DNA of 64,000 nt, taken from positions 25,304 through 89,303 of the forward strand of contig NZ_JAXMOR010000020.1 of NCBI RefSeq assembly GCF_034669705.1. Reading direction: 5' to 3'. The notes beneath the pieces were generated by a model. It made no database searches and had not been told where the DNA came from. It worked only from the letters and a program-made list of their open reading frames with translations. Positions 8,256 through 20,367 of this stretch are shown piece by piece (the stretch's first letter is position 1; the number at the start of each line of letters is the position of its first letter). A program made the translations under genes and the position numbers. This DNA is from Marinovum sp034669705 (GTDB lineage Bacteria > Pseudomonadota > Alphaproteobacteria > Rhodobacterales > Rhodobacteraceae).

Positions 8256-9299
8256 ATGAAAGCAGCGAGACTTTACGAATACGATCCCGCGATGAACGTG
8301 GAGCTGAAGATCGAGGACGTGCTCCCCCCCACGATCGCAGCCCCCGACGAGGTGATCGTCAAGGTCGGCGCGGCAGGCCTCTGCCGCACCGACCTGCACA
8401 TCATCGAAGGTGTCTGGAAGGACATCATGGACACAGAAAGCAACCTGTTGCCCTATGTCATGGGCCACGAGAACGCCGGCTGGGTCGAGGACGTGGGCAG
8501 CAATGTCACCTCGGTCAAGCCCGGCGACGCGGTGATCTGCCACCCGTTCAACGCCTGCGGCATCTGCCTGAGCTGCCGCTACGGCCATGACATGTATTGC
8601 GATCACGGCAAGTTCCCCGGCCTTGGCCTCGACGGCGGCTTTGCCGAGTACTTCAAGACCAACGAGCGGTCGATCATCAAGCTGAACACCGGCATCACGC
8701 CGCTGGAAGTGGCGCCGATGGCCGATGCCGGCATCACCGCCTACCGCGCTGCCAAGAAGGCCGCAAAGCTGCTCAACCCCGGCGGCTACGTGCTGCTTCT
8801 TGGCATCGGCGGACTGGGCCACATCGCGCTTCAGGTGCTCAAGCATACCTGCGGCGCGCGGGTAATCGCGGTCGACCGCGAACCGGCCGCGCAGGCGCTG
8901 GCGAAGGATCTCGGCGCGGACATCGTGCTCGATGGCGGGCCGAACCTGATCGACGAGGTCAAGGACCTGACCGGCGGCGGCGCGCATGTGGCGATCGACT
9001 TCGTCGGCGAGCACGGCACCGAGAACATCTGCTGGAAGCTGCTGCGACAGGGCGGCGAGCTGATCATGGTGGGCTACGGTGGCGAGGTGCGCGTGCCGAC
9101 GCTGGAGCTGGTCGCCAACGAGATCAAGATCGGCGGCTCCCTCGTGGGCGATTTCGTCGAGCTGGTCGAGCTGATGGAGATGAACGCCGACGGCAAGGTC
9201 AAGATGCATCAGACCGAGTACAGCCTCGCCAACATCAACCAGGCGATTTCCGACTTCAAGGATCGCAAGTTCACCGGGCGGGGCGTGATCGTACCTTGA
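8256..9299 (+). CDS. zinc-dependent NAD(P) alcohol dehydrogenase
   Basis: A 347-aa medium-chain dehydrogenase. Catalytic zinc residues C43 and H71-E72 (GHENAG), the structural zinc set C101-x2-C104-x2-C107-x7-C115, and the Rossmann motif GIGGLGHIALQVL near residue 180 are all present. In propane/acetone gene clusters such enzymes oxidise the alcohol produced by the monooxygenase, for example 2-propanol to acetone. Substrate remains inferred. It lies 54 bp behind the chaperonin, across a GCGCCGG/CCGGCGC hairpin, and is followed by two strong hairpins at 9318-9376, so it may end the first transcriptional module. Confidence 0.88.
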   Translation: MKAARLYEYDPAMNVELKIEDVLPPTIAAPDEVIVKVGAAGLCRTDLHIIEGVWKDIMDTESNLLPYVMGHENAGWVEDVGSNVTSVKPGDAVICHPFNACGICLSCRYGHDMYCDHGKFPGLGLDGGFAEYFKTNERSIIKLNTGITPLEVAPMADAGITAYRAAKKAAKLLNPGGYVLLLGIGGLGHIALQVLKHTCGARVIAVDREPAAQALAKDLGADIVLDGGPNLIDEVKDLTGGGAHVAIDFVGEHGTENICWKLLRQGGELIMVGYGGEVRVPTLELVANEIKIGGSLVGDFVELVELMEMNADGKVKMHQTEYSLANINQAISDFKDRKFTGRGVIVP

Positions 9300-9317
9300 T
9301 CCGCCGCCCGGCTCCCC

Positions 9318-9376
9318 GGAGCGCCAGCCCGGCGCTCCGCCCTGCGGCCGTCGTCCTTCCCGTACCGGCCGCAGGG
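9318..9376. terminator. tandem hairpins between the ADH and VOC genes
   Basis: Two perfect inverted repeats lie back to back: GGAGCGCC-(5)-GGCGCTCC at 9318-9338 and CCCTGCGGCC-(17)-GGCCGCAGGG at 9340-9376. No T-run follows, so they are not classic intrinsic terminators. They could attenuate transcription or protect the 3' end of the upstream mRNA, giving different levels of the monooxygenase and the downstream VOC-GMC module. Confidence 0.5.
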
Positions 9377-9401
9377 CCCATCCAATAAACCGAGGTGTGC
9401 C

Positions 9402-9797
9402 ATGGCCAAAGCCATCCATTCCATGATCCGCGTGCTTGATGAGGCGCGCTCGGTGGCCTTCTACCGCGCGGCCTTCGGGCTCGAGGTCGCCGACCGGATC
9501 GAATTCGACGATTTCACGCTGGTCTACCTGTCGAACGCAGAGACCGCCTTCGAGCTGGAGCTGACCATCAACAAGGGCACCGAAGCGCCCTATGACCTGG
9601 GCAATGGCTACGGCCATCTGGCCTTCAGCGTCGCCGATGTGGCGGCCGAACATGCGCGGTTCGAAGACGCCGGCCTGAACCCGCGCAAGCTGGTCGATTT
9701 CCAGCACGAGGGCCGTAGCCTCGCCCGGTTCTTCTTCGTCAAGGACCCCGACGGCTACGACATCGAGGTCCTGCAGCGGGCCGGGCGCTTCCAGTAA
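9402..9797 (+). CDS. VOC/glyoxalase I-like protein
   Basis: The 131-aa single-domain vicinal-oxygen-chelate protein shows the two beta-alpha-beta-beta-beta halves with metal-ligand-like residues: HSMIRV at the N-terminus, FELELT near 48, GYGHLAFSV near 70 and DGYDIEVLQR near 120. This is the lactoylglutathione lyase pattern. A glyoxalase fits a pathway that forms methylglyoxal from acetone via acetol, but many VOC proteins have other roles (extradiol cleavage, resistance). It is co-oriented with the upstream ADH and the downstream oxidoreductase pair. Family certain, reaction inferred. Confidence 0.8.
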   Translation: MAKAIHSMIRVLDEARSVAFYRAAFGLEVADRIEFDDFTLVYLSNAETAFELELTINKGTEAPYDLGNGYGHLAFSVADVAAEHARFEDAGLNPRKLVDFQHEGRSLARFFFVKDPDGYDIEVLQRAGRFQ

Positions 9798-9832
9798 TTT
9801 CACCTCAGGCCAAAAATATCAGGGAGGACATC

Positions 9833-10357
9833 ATGACATTTCGCAAGCAAGGCATCACCCGCCGCCAGTTGCTGTCGCAGGGGGCGATGGCCGGCGCGGG
9901 CTTCGTCATCGGCGCGGGCTTCGTGGCCGGCAAGGCCGAGGCCGCCAACTGGGCGCTGGAGGTGCAGCATCTTCAGCCCGAAACCATGGCGACGCTGATC
10001 CAGATGGCGCGCGACATCTATCCGCATGACCAGGTGTCCGATGAGTTCTACGCCGTGGCCGTCAAGGGCTATGACAGCGCCGAAGCCGCTCCCGCCATCG
10101 AGGCCGGGATCGCCGCGCTGAACGCCGCCGCGCAGGGCATCGGCTATGCGCGCTATATCGATGTCGGCTGGGAACGCGACCGCGTGGACCTGCTGCGCGG
10201 CATGGAAAACAGCGCCTTCTTCCAGCAGATCCGCGGCGGATTGGTGACCGGTCTTTATAACCAGAAGGCCGTCTGGCCGATCTTCGGCTACGAGGGCGAG
10301 AGCTTCTCCGAAGGCGGTTACCTGTACCGCGGTTTCGACGACATCAACTGGCTTTGA
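9833..10357 (+). CDS. Tat-exported gluconate 2-dehydrogenase subunit 3-like protein
   Basis: The 174-aa protein starts with a twin-arginine signal (ITRRQLLSQG then a hydrophobic GAGFVIGAGF segment ending near AEA at about residue 38). The mature part has the pattern of the small subunit of membrane FAD dehydrogenases (gluconate/sorbitol/glucose type; LQPETMATLIQMARDIYPHD, LYNQKAVWPIFGYEG). Such subunits help export and stabilise the flavoprotein partner. The partner GMC gene begins 13 bp downstream and has no signal of its own, so it probably hitch-hikes through Tat. GGGAGGAC precedes the ATG. Confidence 0.8.
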   Translation: MTFRKQGITRRQLLSQGAMAGAGFVIGAGFVAGKAEAANWALEVQHLQPETMATLIQMARDIYPHDQVSDEFYAVAVKGYDSAEAAPAIEAGIAALNAAAQGIGYARYIDVGWERDRVDLLRGMENSAFFQQIRGGLVTGLYNQKAVWPIFGYEGESFSEGGYLYRGFDDINWL

Positions 10358-10370
10358 GGGGGCTTGAGCA

Positions 10371-11942
10371 ATGACTGCACCGTTTGATTTGAATGACAAC
10401 AGCGTCGTCGTGGTAATCGGCACCGGCGCCGGCGGCGGCGTGCTGGCCAACGAGCTGGCGCAGAAGGGCGTGAGCGTCGTCGCGCTTGAGGCCGGCGGGC
10501 GCTATCTGCCCGAGGATTACATCAACGACGAGTGGGAGAGCTTCGGCCAACTTGCCTGGACCGACGCCCGCACCACCAGCGGCGACTGGCGGGTGGCGAA
10601 AGACTTCTCGGGCCTGCCTGCATGGATCGTCAAGGCGGTGGGCGGCACCACCACCCACTGGGCCGGCGCCTCGCTGCGGTTTCAGGATCACGAGTGGAAA
10701 GCCAAAACCACCTACGGCGAGGTCCAAGGCGCCAACCTGCTCGACTGGCCGATCGACCCGCGCGAGATGGACGACTACTACACCAAGGCCGAAACCAAGC
10801 TAGGCGTGACCCGCACCGGGGATCGCGCCGGCCTGCCCGGCAACAACAACTTCAAGGTCTTCGAAAAGGGTGCTCAGGCGCTGGGCTACGAAGAGGTGCA
10901 CACCGGCCGCATGGCGATCAACTCGGCCGATTACGACGAACGCCCCGCCTGCCAGCAGACCGGCTTCTGCTTCCAGGGCTGCAAGTGGGGCGCCAAGTGG
11001 TCGGCGGCCTATACCGACATCCCGCGTGGCGAGGCGACCGGCAATCTCGAGGTGCGCGAGCGCGCGCATGTGCTGCGGATCGAGCACGACCAGCAGGGCA
11101 AAGTCACCGGTGTCGTCTATGTCGATGCAGACGGCAACCAGCAGGAACAGAAGGCCCGCGTGGTCTGTGTCGCCGGCAATTCGATCGAAAGCCCGCGGCT
11201 GCTGCTCAACTCGGCCTCGGCGATGTTTTCCGACGGGCTTGCCAACAGCTCGGGGCAGGTGGGGCGCAACTACATGCGGCATGTCACCGGCTCGGTCTAC
11301 GCCACCTTCGACCAGCCGGTCAGGATGTGGCGCGGCACCACCATGGCCGGCATCATCCAGGACGAGGCGAGGCACGCCCCCGACCGCGGCTTCGTCGGCG
11401 GCTATGAGCTGGAGACCTTGGCACTTGGCCTGCCCTTCATGGCGGCCTTTCTCGATCCCGGCGGCTGGGGACGCGAGTTCACAACCGCGCTCGATCACTA
11501 CGAGAACATGGCGGGCCTGTGGATCGTCGGCGAGGACATGCCGCAGGAGACCAACCGCATCACGCTCAATCACGCGGTGACCGACCAGCACGGGCTGCCG
11601 GTGGCTGACGTCCATTTCGACGATCACCCCAACGACGTCGCGATGCGCGATCACGCCTACCGGCAGGGCATGGCGCTCTATGACGCGGTGGGCGCGACGC
11701 GGACCTTTCCGACGCCGCCCTATCCGTCGACACACAACCTCGGCACCAACAGGATGTCAGCAAATGCCCGCGACGGGGTGGTGAATGCGCATGGTCAGAG
11801 CCACGACATCGCCAACCTCTTCGTCTCTGACGGCAGCCAGTTCACCACCGGCGCGGCGGAAAACCCGACGCTGACCATCGTGGCGCTGGCGATCCGGCAG
11901 GCGGATTTCATCGCGGCGGAAATGAACCGGCAGAACATCTGA
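10371..11942 (+). CDS. GMC-family FAD dehydrogenase, catalytic subunit, with three-Cys cluster motif
   Basis: The 523-aa flavoprotein has the dinucleotide motif GTGAGGGVLANELAQKG near residue 17, the GMC segment AVGGTTTHWAG near 90 and the C-terminal HNLGTNRMS and GAAENPTLTIVALA. C194-x5-C200-x3-C204 (ACQQTGFCFQGC) matches the position where FAD glucose and fructose dehydrogenases hold a [3Fe-4S] cluster. It would oxidise an alcohol or hydroxyketone in the periplasm together with the preceding Tat-exported subunit. The cytochrome c subunit that normally completes such complexes is not encoded next to it; katG follows instead. Confidence 0.82.
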   Translation: MTAPFDLNDNSVVVVIGTGAGGGVLANELAQKGVSVVALEAGGRYLPEDYINDEWESFGQLAWTDARTTSGDWRVAKDFSGLPAWIVKAVGGTTTHWAGASLRFQDHEWKAKTTYGEVQGANLLDWPIDPREMDDYYTKAETKLGVTRTGDRAGLPGNNNFKVFEKGAQALGYEEVHTGRMAINSADYDERPACQQTGFCFQGCKWGAKWSAAYTDIPRGEATGNLEVRERAHVLRIEHDQQGKVTGVVYVDADGNQQEQKARVVCVAGNSIESPRLLLNSASAMFSDGLANSSGQVGRNYMRHVTGSVYATFDQPVRMWRGTTMAGIIQDEARHAPDRGFVGGYELETLALGLPFMAAFLDPGGWGREFTTALDHYENMAGLWIVGEDMPQETNRITLNHAVTDQHGLPVADVHFDDHPNDVAMRDHAYRQGMALYDAVGATRTFPTPPYPSTHNLGTNRMSANARDGVVNAHGQSHDIANLFVSDGSQFTTGAAENPTLTIVALAIRQADFIAAEMNRQNI

Positions 11943-12016
11943 CCGGACAGGCATTTCCCGGTCGTCCGTGAGGGTGGGCGGCCGGGGATATTCTCAAGAA
12001 CACAAGGGACAAGACC

Positions 12017-14227
<2,211 letters not shown>

Positions 14228-14267
14228 CGCCGGGGCCGTCTTCGGCAGGCGGAGCGTAGAACATCCG

Positions 14268-14323
14268 CCCCCGGGCCCGCCTGCGGCCCGGGGGGTCGAC
14301 CCGCAGGACGCTCTGTCCTGCGG
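14268..14323. terminator. tandem hairpins after katG
   Basis: CCCCCGGGCC-(7)-GGCCCGGGGG (14268-14294) is followed by a perfect CCGCAGGAC-(5)-GTCCTGCGG (14301-14323). There is no T-run, but the location after the last metabolic gene suggests the end of the operon transcript or an mRNA stabilising structure. The rest of the 233-bp gap to 14461 is AT-richer toward its 3' side. Confidence 0.5.
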
Positions 14324-14421
14324 CCCTGAAAGACTTTGCCGGCGCGCGCGGCCTCTTGCCGACACGGCCCGCCGGACCCGTTCATAATAAGAGTTTACGA
14401 CCTTAAAGGTTTGGCATCGAG

Positions 14422-14438
14422 GTTAACGTTCTGCTAAC
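14422..14438. promoter_or_regulatory. second copy of the candidate activator-binding motif
   Basis: GTTAACGTTCTGCTAAC matches 12 of 17 positions of the element at 25-41, and lies 22 bp before the GTG of the 163-aa gene that precedes the sigma-54 activator. This placement would suit autoregulation. With only two copies in one window the match could be chance in locally AT-rich DNA. Confidence 0.28.
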
Positions 14439-14460
14439 AATTGAACACGGGAGGAAGACA

Positions 14461-14952
14461 GTGGTTGATATTTTCTCGAAGCGCGAGGGACCGCGTCTAG
14501 AAGACGTCAAGGCACGCAGGGTCTTGCAGGAGAACGCCGGGACGATCCGCAAGCTCGCGGACCAGATCAGCAATGGCGGCTTCAGCAAGATGCAGGCCGA
14601 TCAGGCAAGGCGCAGGGAGGCGCCCAAGCCTGACGGGTTGATCATTCACGATCTCAAGGCAAGGGTCTCGAGCGATGTGCCCGAACCCTACGTCAAGGTG
14701 AGCCTGAACAACCGCGTGGTTCTGGTCGACAGATCGACCGGGCGACAGTTGCAGATGCTGGGCGAGATCCGCGGCGGCTTTATGGCGAAGCGGTTCGTGC
14801 TGGCGACAGGGGCCAACGGGTTCCTTTCGCCGCTCGACGACGAGATGCACGCCACTCTGGCGGATCTCGATGGCGTAGAGATCACCGGCGATTTCAATGA
14901 TCGCGATCTGGCGGACCGGCTCGAGGAGCTGCTCGTGCCGCGCAGCGACTGA
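14461..14952 (+). CDS. unrecognised 163-aa protein between katG and the sigma-54 activator
   Basis: I do not recognise this family. The protein is soluble, begins VDIFSKREGPRLEDVKARR, has a basic, helical N-terminal third (including SNGGFSKMQADQARRR) and a more beta-like middle (YVKVSLNNRVVLVDRSTGRQ), and ends in an acidic helix. There is no signal peptide, membrane segment or Cys. The GTG start at 14461 has GGGAGGA 7 nt upstream. It is co-oriented with the regulator 68 bp downstream, so it may be a co-regulator, an accessory monooxygenase factor or unrelated. Codon use is like its neighbours. Confidence 0.7.
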   Translation: MVDIFSKREGPRLEDVKARRVLQENAGTIRKLADQISNGGFSKMQADQARRREAPKPDGLIIHDLKARVSSDVPEPYVKVSLNNRVVLVDRSTGRQLQMLGEIRGGFMAKRFVLATGANGFLSPLDDEMHATLADLDGVEITGDFNDRDLADRLEELLVPRSD

Positions 14953-15020
14953 CCAACCCACAGCGTAGTTTTCCCGTAACCGACGAAGGACATGCAACAA
15001 GGCCTGGCAGAGGGGCCGCG

Positions 15021-17018
<1,998 letters not shown>

Positions 17019-17162
17019 AGTTAAAGTGGAGGCTGGTCTATGACGTGAGGACCGGGCTGATGAGGGATGGTCGCGTGTGGGCTGAAACGCCCAGCCTTCC
17101 ATCCGTGTTCTCTGGAAGCCGCCTGACACGCAATAGCGCCGCACGTGCCACCCTCTGTGCCC

Positions 17163-17217
17163 GAGACCGCATCGCCGCATCGCGGCACGACACCCGTGCC
17201 GCGATGCAGCCGGTCTC
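17163..17217. terminator. long bidirectional hairpin between the activator and metallopeptidase genes
   Basis: Perfect 13-bp stem GCATCGCGGCACG-(5)-CGTGCCGCGATGC (17177-17207), extended by an outer 7-bp GAGACCG/CGGTCTC pair (17163-17169 with 17211-17217). It overlaps the stop codon of the leftward metallopeptidase gene and lies 145 bp beyond the rightward activator gene. It probably ends both convergent transcripts although no T-tract is present. Nothing else is visible in 17019-17162. Confidence 0.55.
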
Positions 17218-18061
17218 ACAGCCGCTCGGCGGAAAACGTGTCGCAGTCGGCCACTCTGCCGCTGTCGTAACCGCGTGCGAACCAGCTCGAGCGTTGCTCT
17301 GACGTGCCGTGGGTGAAGCTGTGCGGGTTCGGCACCCGTCCGGCGCGGCGTTGCAGATAGTCATCGCCGATTCGCCGCGCGGCATTGAGCGCCTCGTCGA
17401 TGTCGCCGGGCTCGAGCATCCCTTGCACCGATTGCGCCCAGACCCCGGACAGGCAATCCGCCTGCAGCTCCAGCCGCACCGTCAGCGCATTGGCGTCGCG
17501 TTGGCTCGCGCTTTGGCGGGCCTGTTGCACCTGCCCCAGGATACCGAGCTCATTCTGCACGTGATGCGCCACCTCATGGGCAATCACATAAGCGGCGGCG
17601 AAATCGCCACCGGCGCCCAACTCGCGCGACAGCGTCGCAAAGAAGGCGGTGTCGAGATAGGCCTTCTCGTCGGCCGGGCAATAGAACGGCCCGGTGGCCC
17701 CGCTGGCCCCGCCGCAGGGCGACTGGGTGACGCCGGAATAGAGCACCAGCACCGGCGGCTCATAGGCCTGGCCGATCTGCTCTGGGAAGATGTCGGTCCA
17801 GACGTCTTCGGTGGTGGCAAGAACCTGCGCGGTGAATTGCGCGGCGCGCTCCTCCTCGGGCGAGATCTCGCGTGTGGCGCTGGATGGGCTTTGGGTCAGC
17901 CCGGTGCCCTGCAGCAGCGGCGTCACGTCGATGCCGGTGAAATAGCCGATCGCCAGCACCACCAGCAGCCCCACGCCGCCAATGCCGCCGGCCTTGGCAC
18001 CACCCCCCCGGCGGCGGCGGTCCTCGATATTGCGGCTGACGCGGGTGCCTCTCAGGCGCAT
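17216..18061 (-). CDS. neutral zinc metallopeptidase (YpfJ family)
   Basis: The 281-aa protein has an N-terminal cytoplasmic basic stretch (RNIEDRRRRGGG), one membrane anchor (GIGGVGLLVVLAIGYF, about residues 26-41) and an extracytoplasmic domain with the zinc motif H162-E-x2-H166 (VIAHEVAHHVQN), characteristic of PF04228 putative neutral zinc metallopeptidases. ATG at 18061 has GAGGAGAG upstream; the frame stays open further upstream but without a start signal. Substrate unknown in this family. Converges with the sigma-54 activator. Confidence 0.88.
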   Translation of the reverse strand: MRLRGTRVSRNIEDRRRRGGGAKAGGIGGVGLLVVLAIGYFTGIDVTPLLQGTGLTQSPSSATREISPEEERAAQFTAQVLATTEDVWTDIFPEQIGQAYEPPVLVLYSGVTQSPCGGASGATGPFYCPADEKAYLDTAFFATLSRELGAGGDFAAAYVIAHEVAHHVQNELGILGQVQQARQSASQRDANALTVRLELQADCLSGVWAQSVQGMLEPGDIDEALNAARRIGDDYLQRRAGRVPNPHSFTHGTSEQRSSWFARGYDSGRVADCDTFSAERL

Positions 18062-18150
18062 GGGCTCTCTCCTCGCTGTGGCGGGTGCGCCGGGGAGGGC
18101 GGCGCAATCCGCCGGGTCAACGGCCGAACCCCGCCGGCGGTTCCCTGCAT

Positions 18151-18453
18151 TCAGCGTTTGCGCCGCCCGCCGGCGCTGCGTGCGTGGAACTCCGGCGGCC
18201 GCTTTGCCACCCAGCGCAGGAAGGCCGCCAGCCGCGGATGGGCACGCAGCGCCTCGGGGGTGCTGAAGTCCCGCGCCAGCTCGGCCTCGGTCAGGGTCGC
18301 ATGAATTTCGTTGTGGCAGATCTGGTGCAGCCGCACCGTCGGGCCGCGCTTGCCGCCTTTGAGCCTCGGGATCAGGTGGTGCAGCGACTGTTTCGCACCC
18401 GGCGGGATCGGGCGAAGACAGAGCGGGCAGATCGGGTCGGGCGTGTCGGTCAT
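18151..18453 (-). CDS. small HNH-endonuclease-like protein
   Basis: The 100-aa protein has a CPLC pair at the N-terminus, LHHLIPRLKGGKRG and a second C-H pair in HQICHNEIHATLTE, the arrangement of a minimal HNH domain with a structural zinc. Stand-alone small HNH proteins of this kind are common in alphaproteobacteria and are not evidence of a mobile element by themselves. It lies 89 bp upstream of the metallopeptidase in the same orientation. The biological role is unknown. Confidence 0.8.
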   Translation of the reverse strand: MTDTPDPICPLCLRPIPPGAKQSLHHLIPRLKGGKRGPTVRLHQICHNEIHATLTEAELARDFSTPEALRAHPRLAAFLRWVAKRPPEFHARSAGGRRKR

Positions 18454-18580
18454 CCTGCGACAACTCTAGCGCCCCGCGGCCGCGGAAACAGCCCCCGACG
18501 CGCGCAAGGCGCAGGAAACGGATTGCCCCCTCCTCAAGGCCCTGTGATACCTGAGCCACAGACATGCGAGAGGCCGAGCC

Positions 18581-19048
18581 ATGACCTTCCGGATCCATGC
18601 GATGGACTACGCCTGGTTCGCCCCGCTCTTCGAGCTGAGCGACGCGGCCCTGCTGGCGCAGCGCGCCCTCCGCCGGGTGGCCGATGCCAAGCCCGGATAC
18701 CCCTGCCGCGTCAGCCTGCAAGACGCTGAGGTGGGCGAGCGGCTGTTGCTGCTGAACTACCGCCATCTCGATGGCAACACGCCCTATGCGGCGACCCATG
18801 CGATCTTTGTCCGCGAAGGCGCCGAACAGGCCCACCCGGCGCCCGGCGAGGTGCCGCCGGTGATGCGCCACCGCCTGCTGTCATTGCGCGGCTTCGATGC
18901 CGGCCGGATGATGCTGCGCGCCGAGGTGACCGAAGGCGCCGGGCTGGCCAATGCGCTCGAGGCGATGTTCGACGACCGGGCTGTCGAGGTCGTCCATATC
19001 CACTATGCCGGCCCCGGCTGCTTTGCCGGTCGCGCCACGCGGGGATAG
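18581..19048 (+). CDS. DUF1203 family protein
   Basis: The 155-aa protein matches the DUF1203 pattern: RIHAMDYAWFAPLF at the N-terminus, YPCRVSLQDAEVGERLLLLNY in the middle and a C-terminal VVHIHYAGPGCFAGRA. Members are soluble and of unknown function. The ATG follows GAGAGGCCGAGCC; transcription is divergent from the HNH gene over a 127-bp gap that shows no clear promoter. No partner gene is suggested by context. Confidence 0.8.
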   Translation: MTFRIHAMDYAWFAPLFELSDAALLAQRALRRVADAKPGYPCRVSLQDAEVGERLLLLNYRHLDGNTPYAATHAIFVREGAEQAHPAPGEVPPVMRHRLLSLRGFDAGRMMLRAEVTEGAGLANALEAMFDDRAVEVVHIHYAGPGCFAGRATRG

Positions 19049-19149
19049 AACGCTCCGGCCTTGCCACCGGCGGCGGCGCGCGGCATCAGGGGCGCCATGA
19101 TCAGGGGGACGGACATGGTGAGCGATCTTGGACGCCGGAGCGCCGCGCC

Positions 19150-20340
19150 TTGAAGGTGCCGGCGCTGGTGATCGGCGGCGGCCCCGCCGGGCTGATGGCG
19201 GCCGAGCGGCTGGCGCAGGCGGGCCACCGGGTGCTGCTGGCCGAGCACAAGCCCTCGGTGGCGCGCAAGTTCCTGATGGCGGGGAAGTCCGGGCTCAACC
19301 TGACCAAGTCCGAGGATTTCGAGACCTTCCTTGCGGCCTTTGGCGACCGCGCCGCCGCCCTGCGCCCGATGCTCGCGGCATGGGGCCCGGATGCGGCGCA
19401 GCGCTGGGCCGAGGCGCTGGGCCAGCCGCTCTTTACCGGCCCCAGCGGGCGGGTCTTTCCGCGCGCGATGAAGGCCTCGCCGCTGCTGCGCGCCTGGCTG
19501 GCGCAGCTCGACGGTGAGGGCGTCAGCCGCCGCACCCGCTGGCGCTGGCAGGGCTGGGACGGGGTGGCGGCGGTTTTCGACACCCCCGAGGGCCGCCAGC
19601 GGATCGACGCCGGGGTCACGGTGCTGGCACTGGGCGGTGCGAGCTGGGCGCGGCTCGGCTCGGACGGCGACTGGGCCGATCTCCTACGTGCCCGGGGGGT
19701 GGCGCTGGCACCGTTCAAGCCGGCCAACATGGGGCTTCGCGTCGCCTGGTCGGACCATATGACCGCGCGCTTCGGCCAGCCGGTCAAGGGCGTCGCCTGG
19801 CAGGCCGGCGGCACCACCAGCCGCGGCGAGGCGGTGATCTCGGAGCGCGGTCTCGAGGGCGGCGGCATCTACGCGATCTCGGCCGCGGTGCGCGACGGCG
19901 CGCCACTGACCGTCGATCTCGCCCCCGACAGCCCGGAGGCGGCGCTCGCCCGGCGACTTGGCAAACCGCGCGGCAAGATGTCGGCGGCGAACTTCCGGCG
20001 CAAGCAGGCCCGTCTCGACCCGGTGCAGCAGGCGCTGCTGTTGGAGTTCGGCCAGCCGCTGGCACAAGATCCGCGGGCGCTGGCCCGGCTGATCAAGCGG
20101 CTGCCGATCCGCCACGCCGGCCCGCGGCCCATCGACGAGGCGATCTCCACTGCCGGCGGCGTCAGCTTCGCGGCCCTGACCCCGGGGCTCGAGCTCATCG
20201 CCCGCCCCGGCACCTTCGTCGCCGGCGAGATGCTCGACTGGGAGGCCCCCACCGGCGGCTACCTGCTGACCGCCTGCCTCGCCACCGGCGCCTGGGCGGG
20301 GGCGCAGGCCGCGGCTTGCCTCGGCCCGCGCCCTGTGTAA
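19150..20340 (+). CDS. HI0933/TIGR03862-like NAD(P)/FAD-dependent oxidoreductase
   Basis: The 396-aa flavoprotein begins with the dinucleotide fold ALVIGGGPAGLMAAERLAQ and has the family signature ARKFLMAGKSGLNLTKSE near residue 40, then ALGGASWARLGSDGDW near 160 and AGEMLDWEAPTGGYLLTACL near the end. The family (aminoacetone-oxidase-like/BaiN-like flavoproteins) has no settled reaction. A TTG at 19150 is the only start that leaves the Rossmann motif at the N-terminus; a 12-codon ORF from ATG 19115 ends in a TGA overlapping this TTG, which may provide coupling. Confidence 0.82.
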   Translation: MKVPALVIGGGPAGLMAAERLAQAGHRVLLAEHKPSVARKFLMAGKSGLNLTKSEDFETFLAAFGDRAAALRPMLAAWGPDAAQRWAEALGQPLFTGPSGRVFPRAMKASPLLRAWLAQLDGEGVSRRTRWRWQGWDGVAAVFDTPEGRQRIDAGVTVLALGGASWARLGSDGDWADLLRARGVALAPFKPANMGLRVAWSDHMTARFGQPVKGVAWQAGGTTSRGEAVISERGLEGGGIYAISAAVRDGAPLTVDLAPDSPEAALARRLGKPRGKMSAANFRRKQARLDPVQQALLLEFGQPLAQDPRALARLIKRLPIRHAGPRPIDEAISTAGGVSFAALTPGLELIARPGTFVAGEMLDWEAPTGGYLLTACLATGAWAGAQAAACLGPRPV

Positions 20341-20367
20341 TCCAGTCCGGGTTTCCAGGGAGGTCAC

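Noticed and set aside
6525..9803. 1092-codon open frame on the minus strand opposite mimG, ADH and VOC
   Set aside because: High-GC antisense shadow. Its translation is His/Arg/Asp-rich with no family resemblance, and the plus-strand genes are well supported.
14412..14427. TGGCAT-N5-TTAAC before the 163-aa gene
   Set aside because: The invariant GC of the -12 box is missing (AA instead).
15005..15020. TGGCAG-N5-CCGCG resembling a -24/-12 promoter before the activator
   Set aside because: GG-N10-GC spacing fits, but transcription would begin inside the activator coding sequence, after its ATG at 15021.
18151..18453. HNH gene as sign of a phage or intron
   Set aside because: No integrase, terminase, portal or reverse transcriptase gene nearby; small stand-alone HNH genes are common chromosomal genes.
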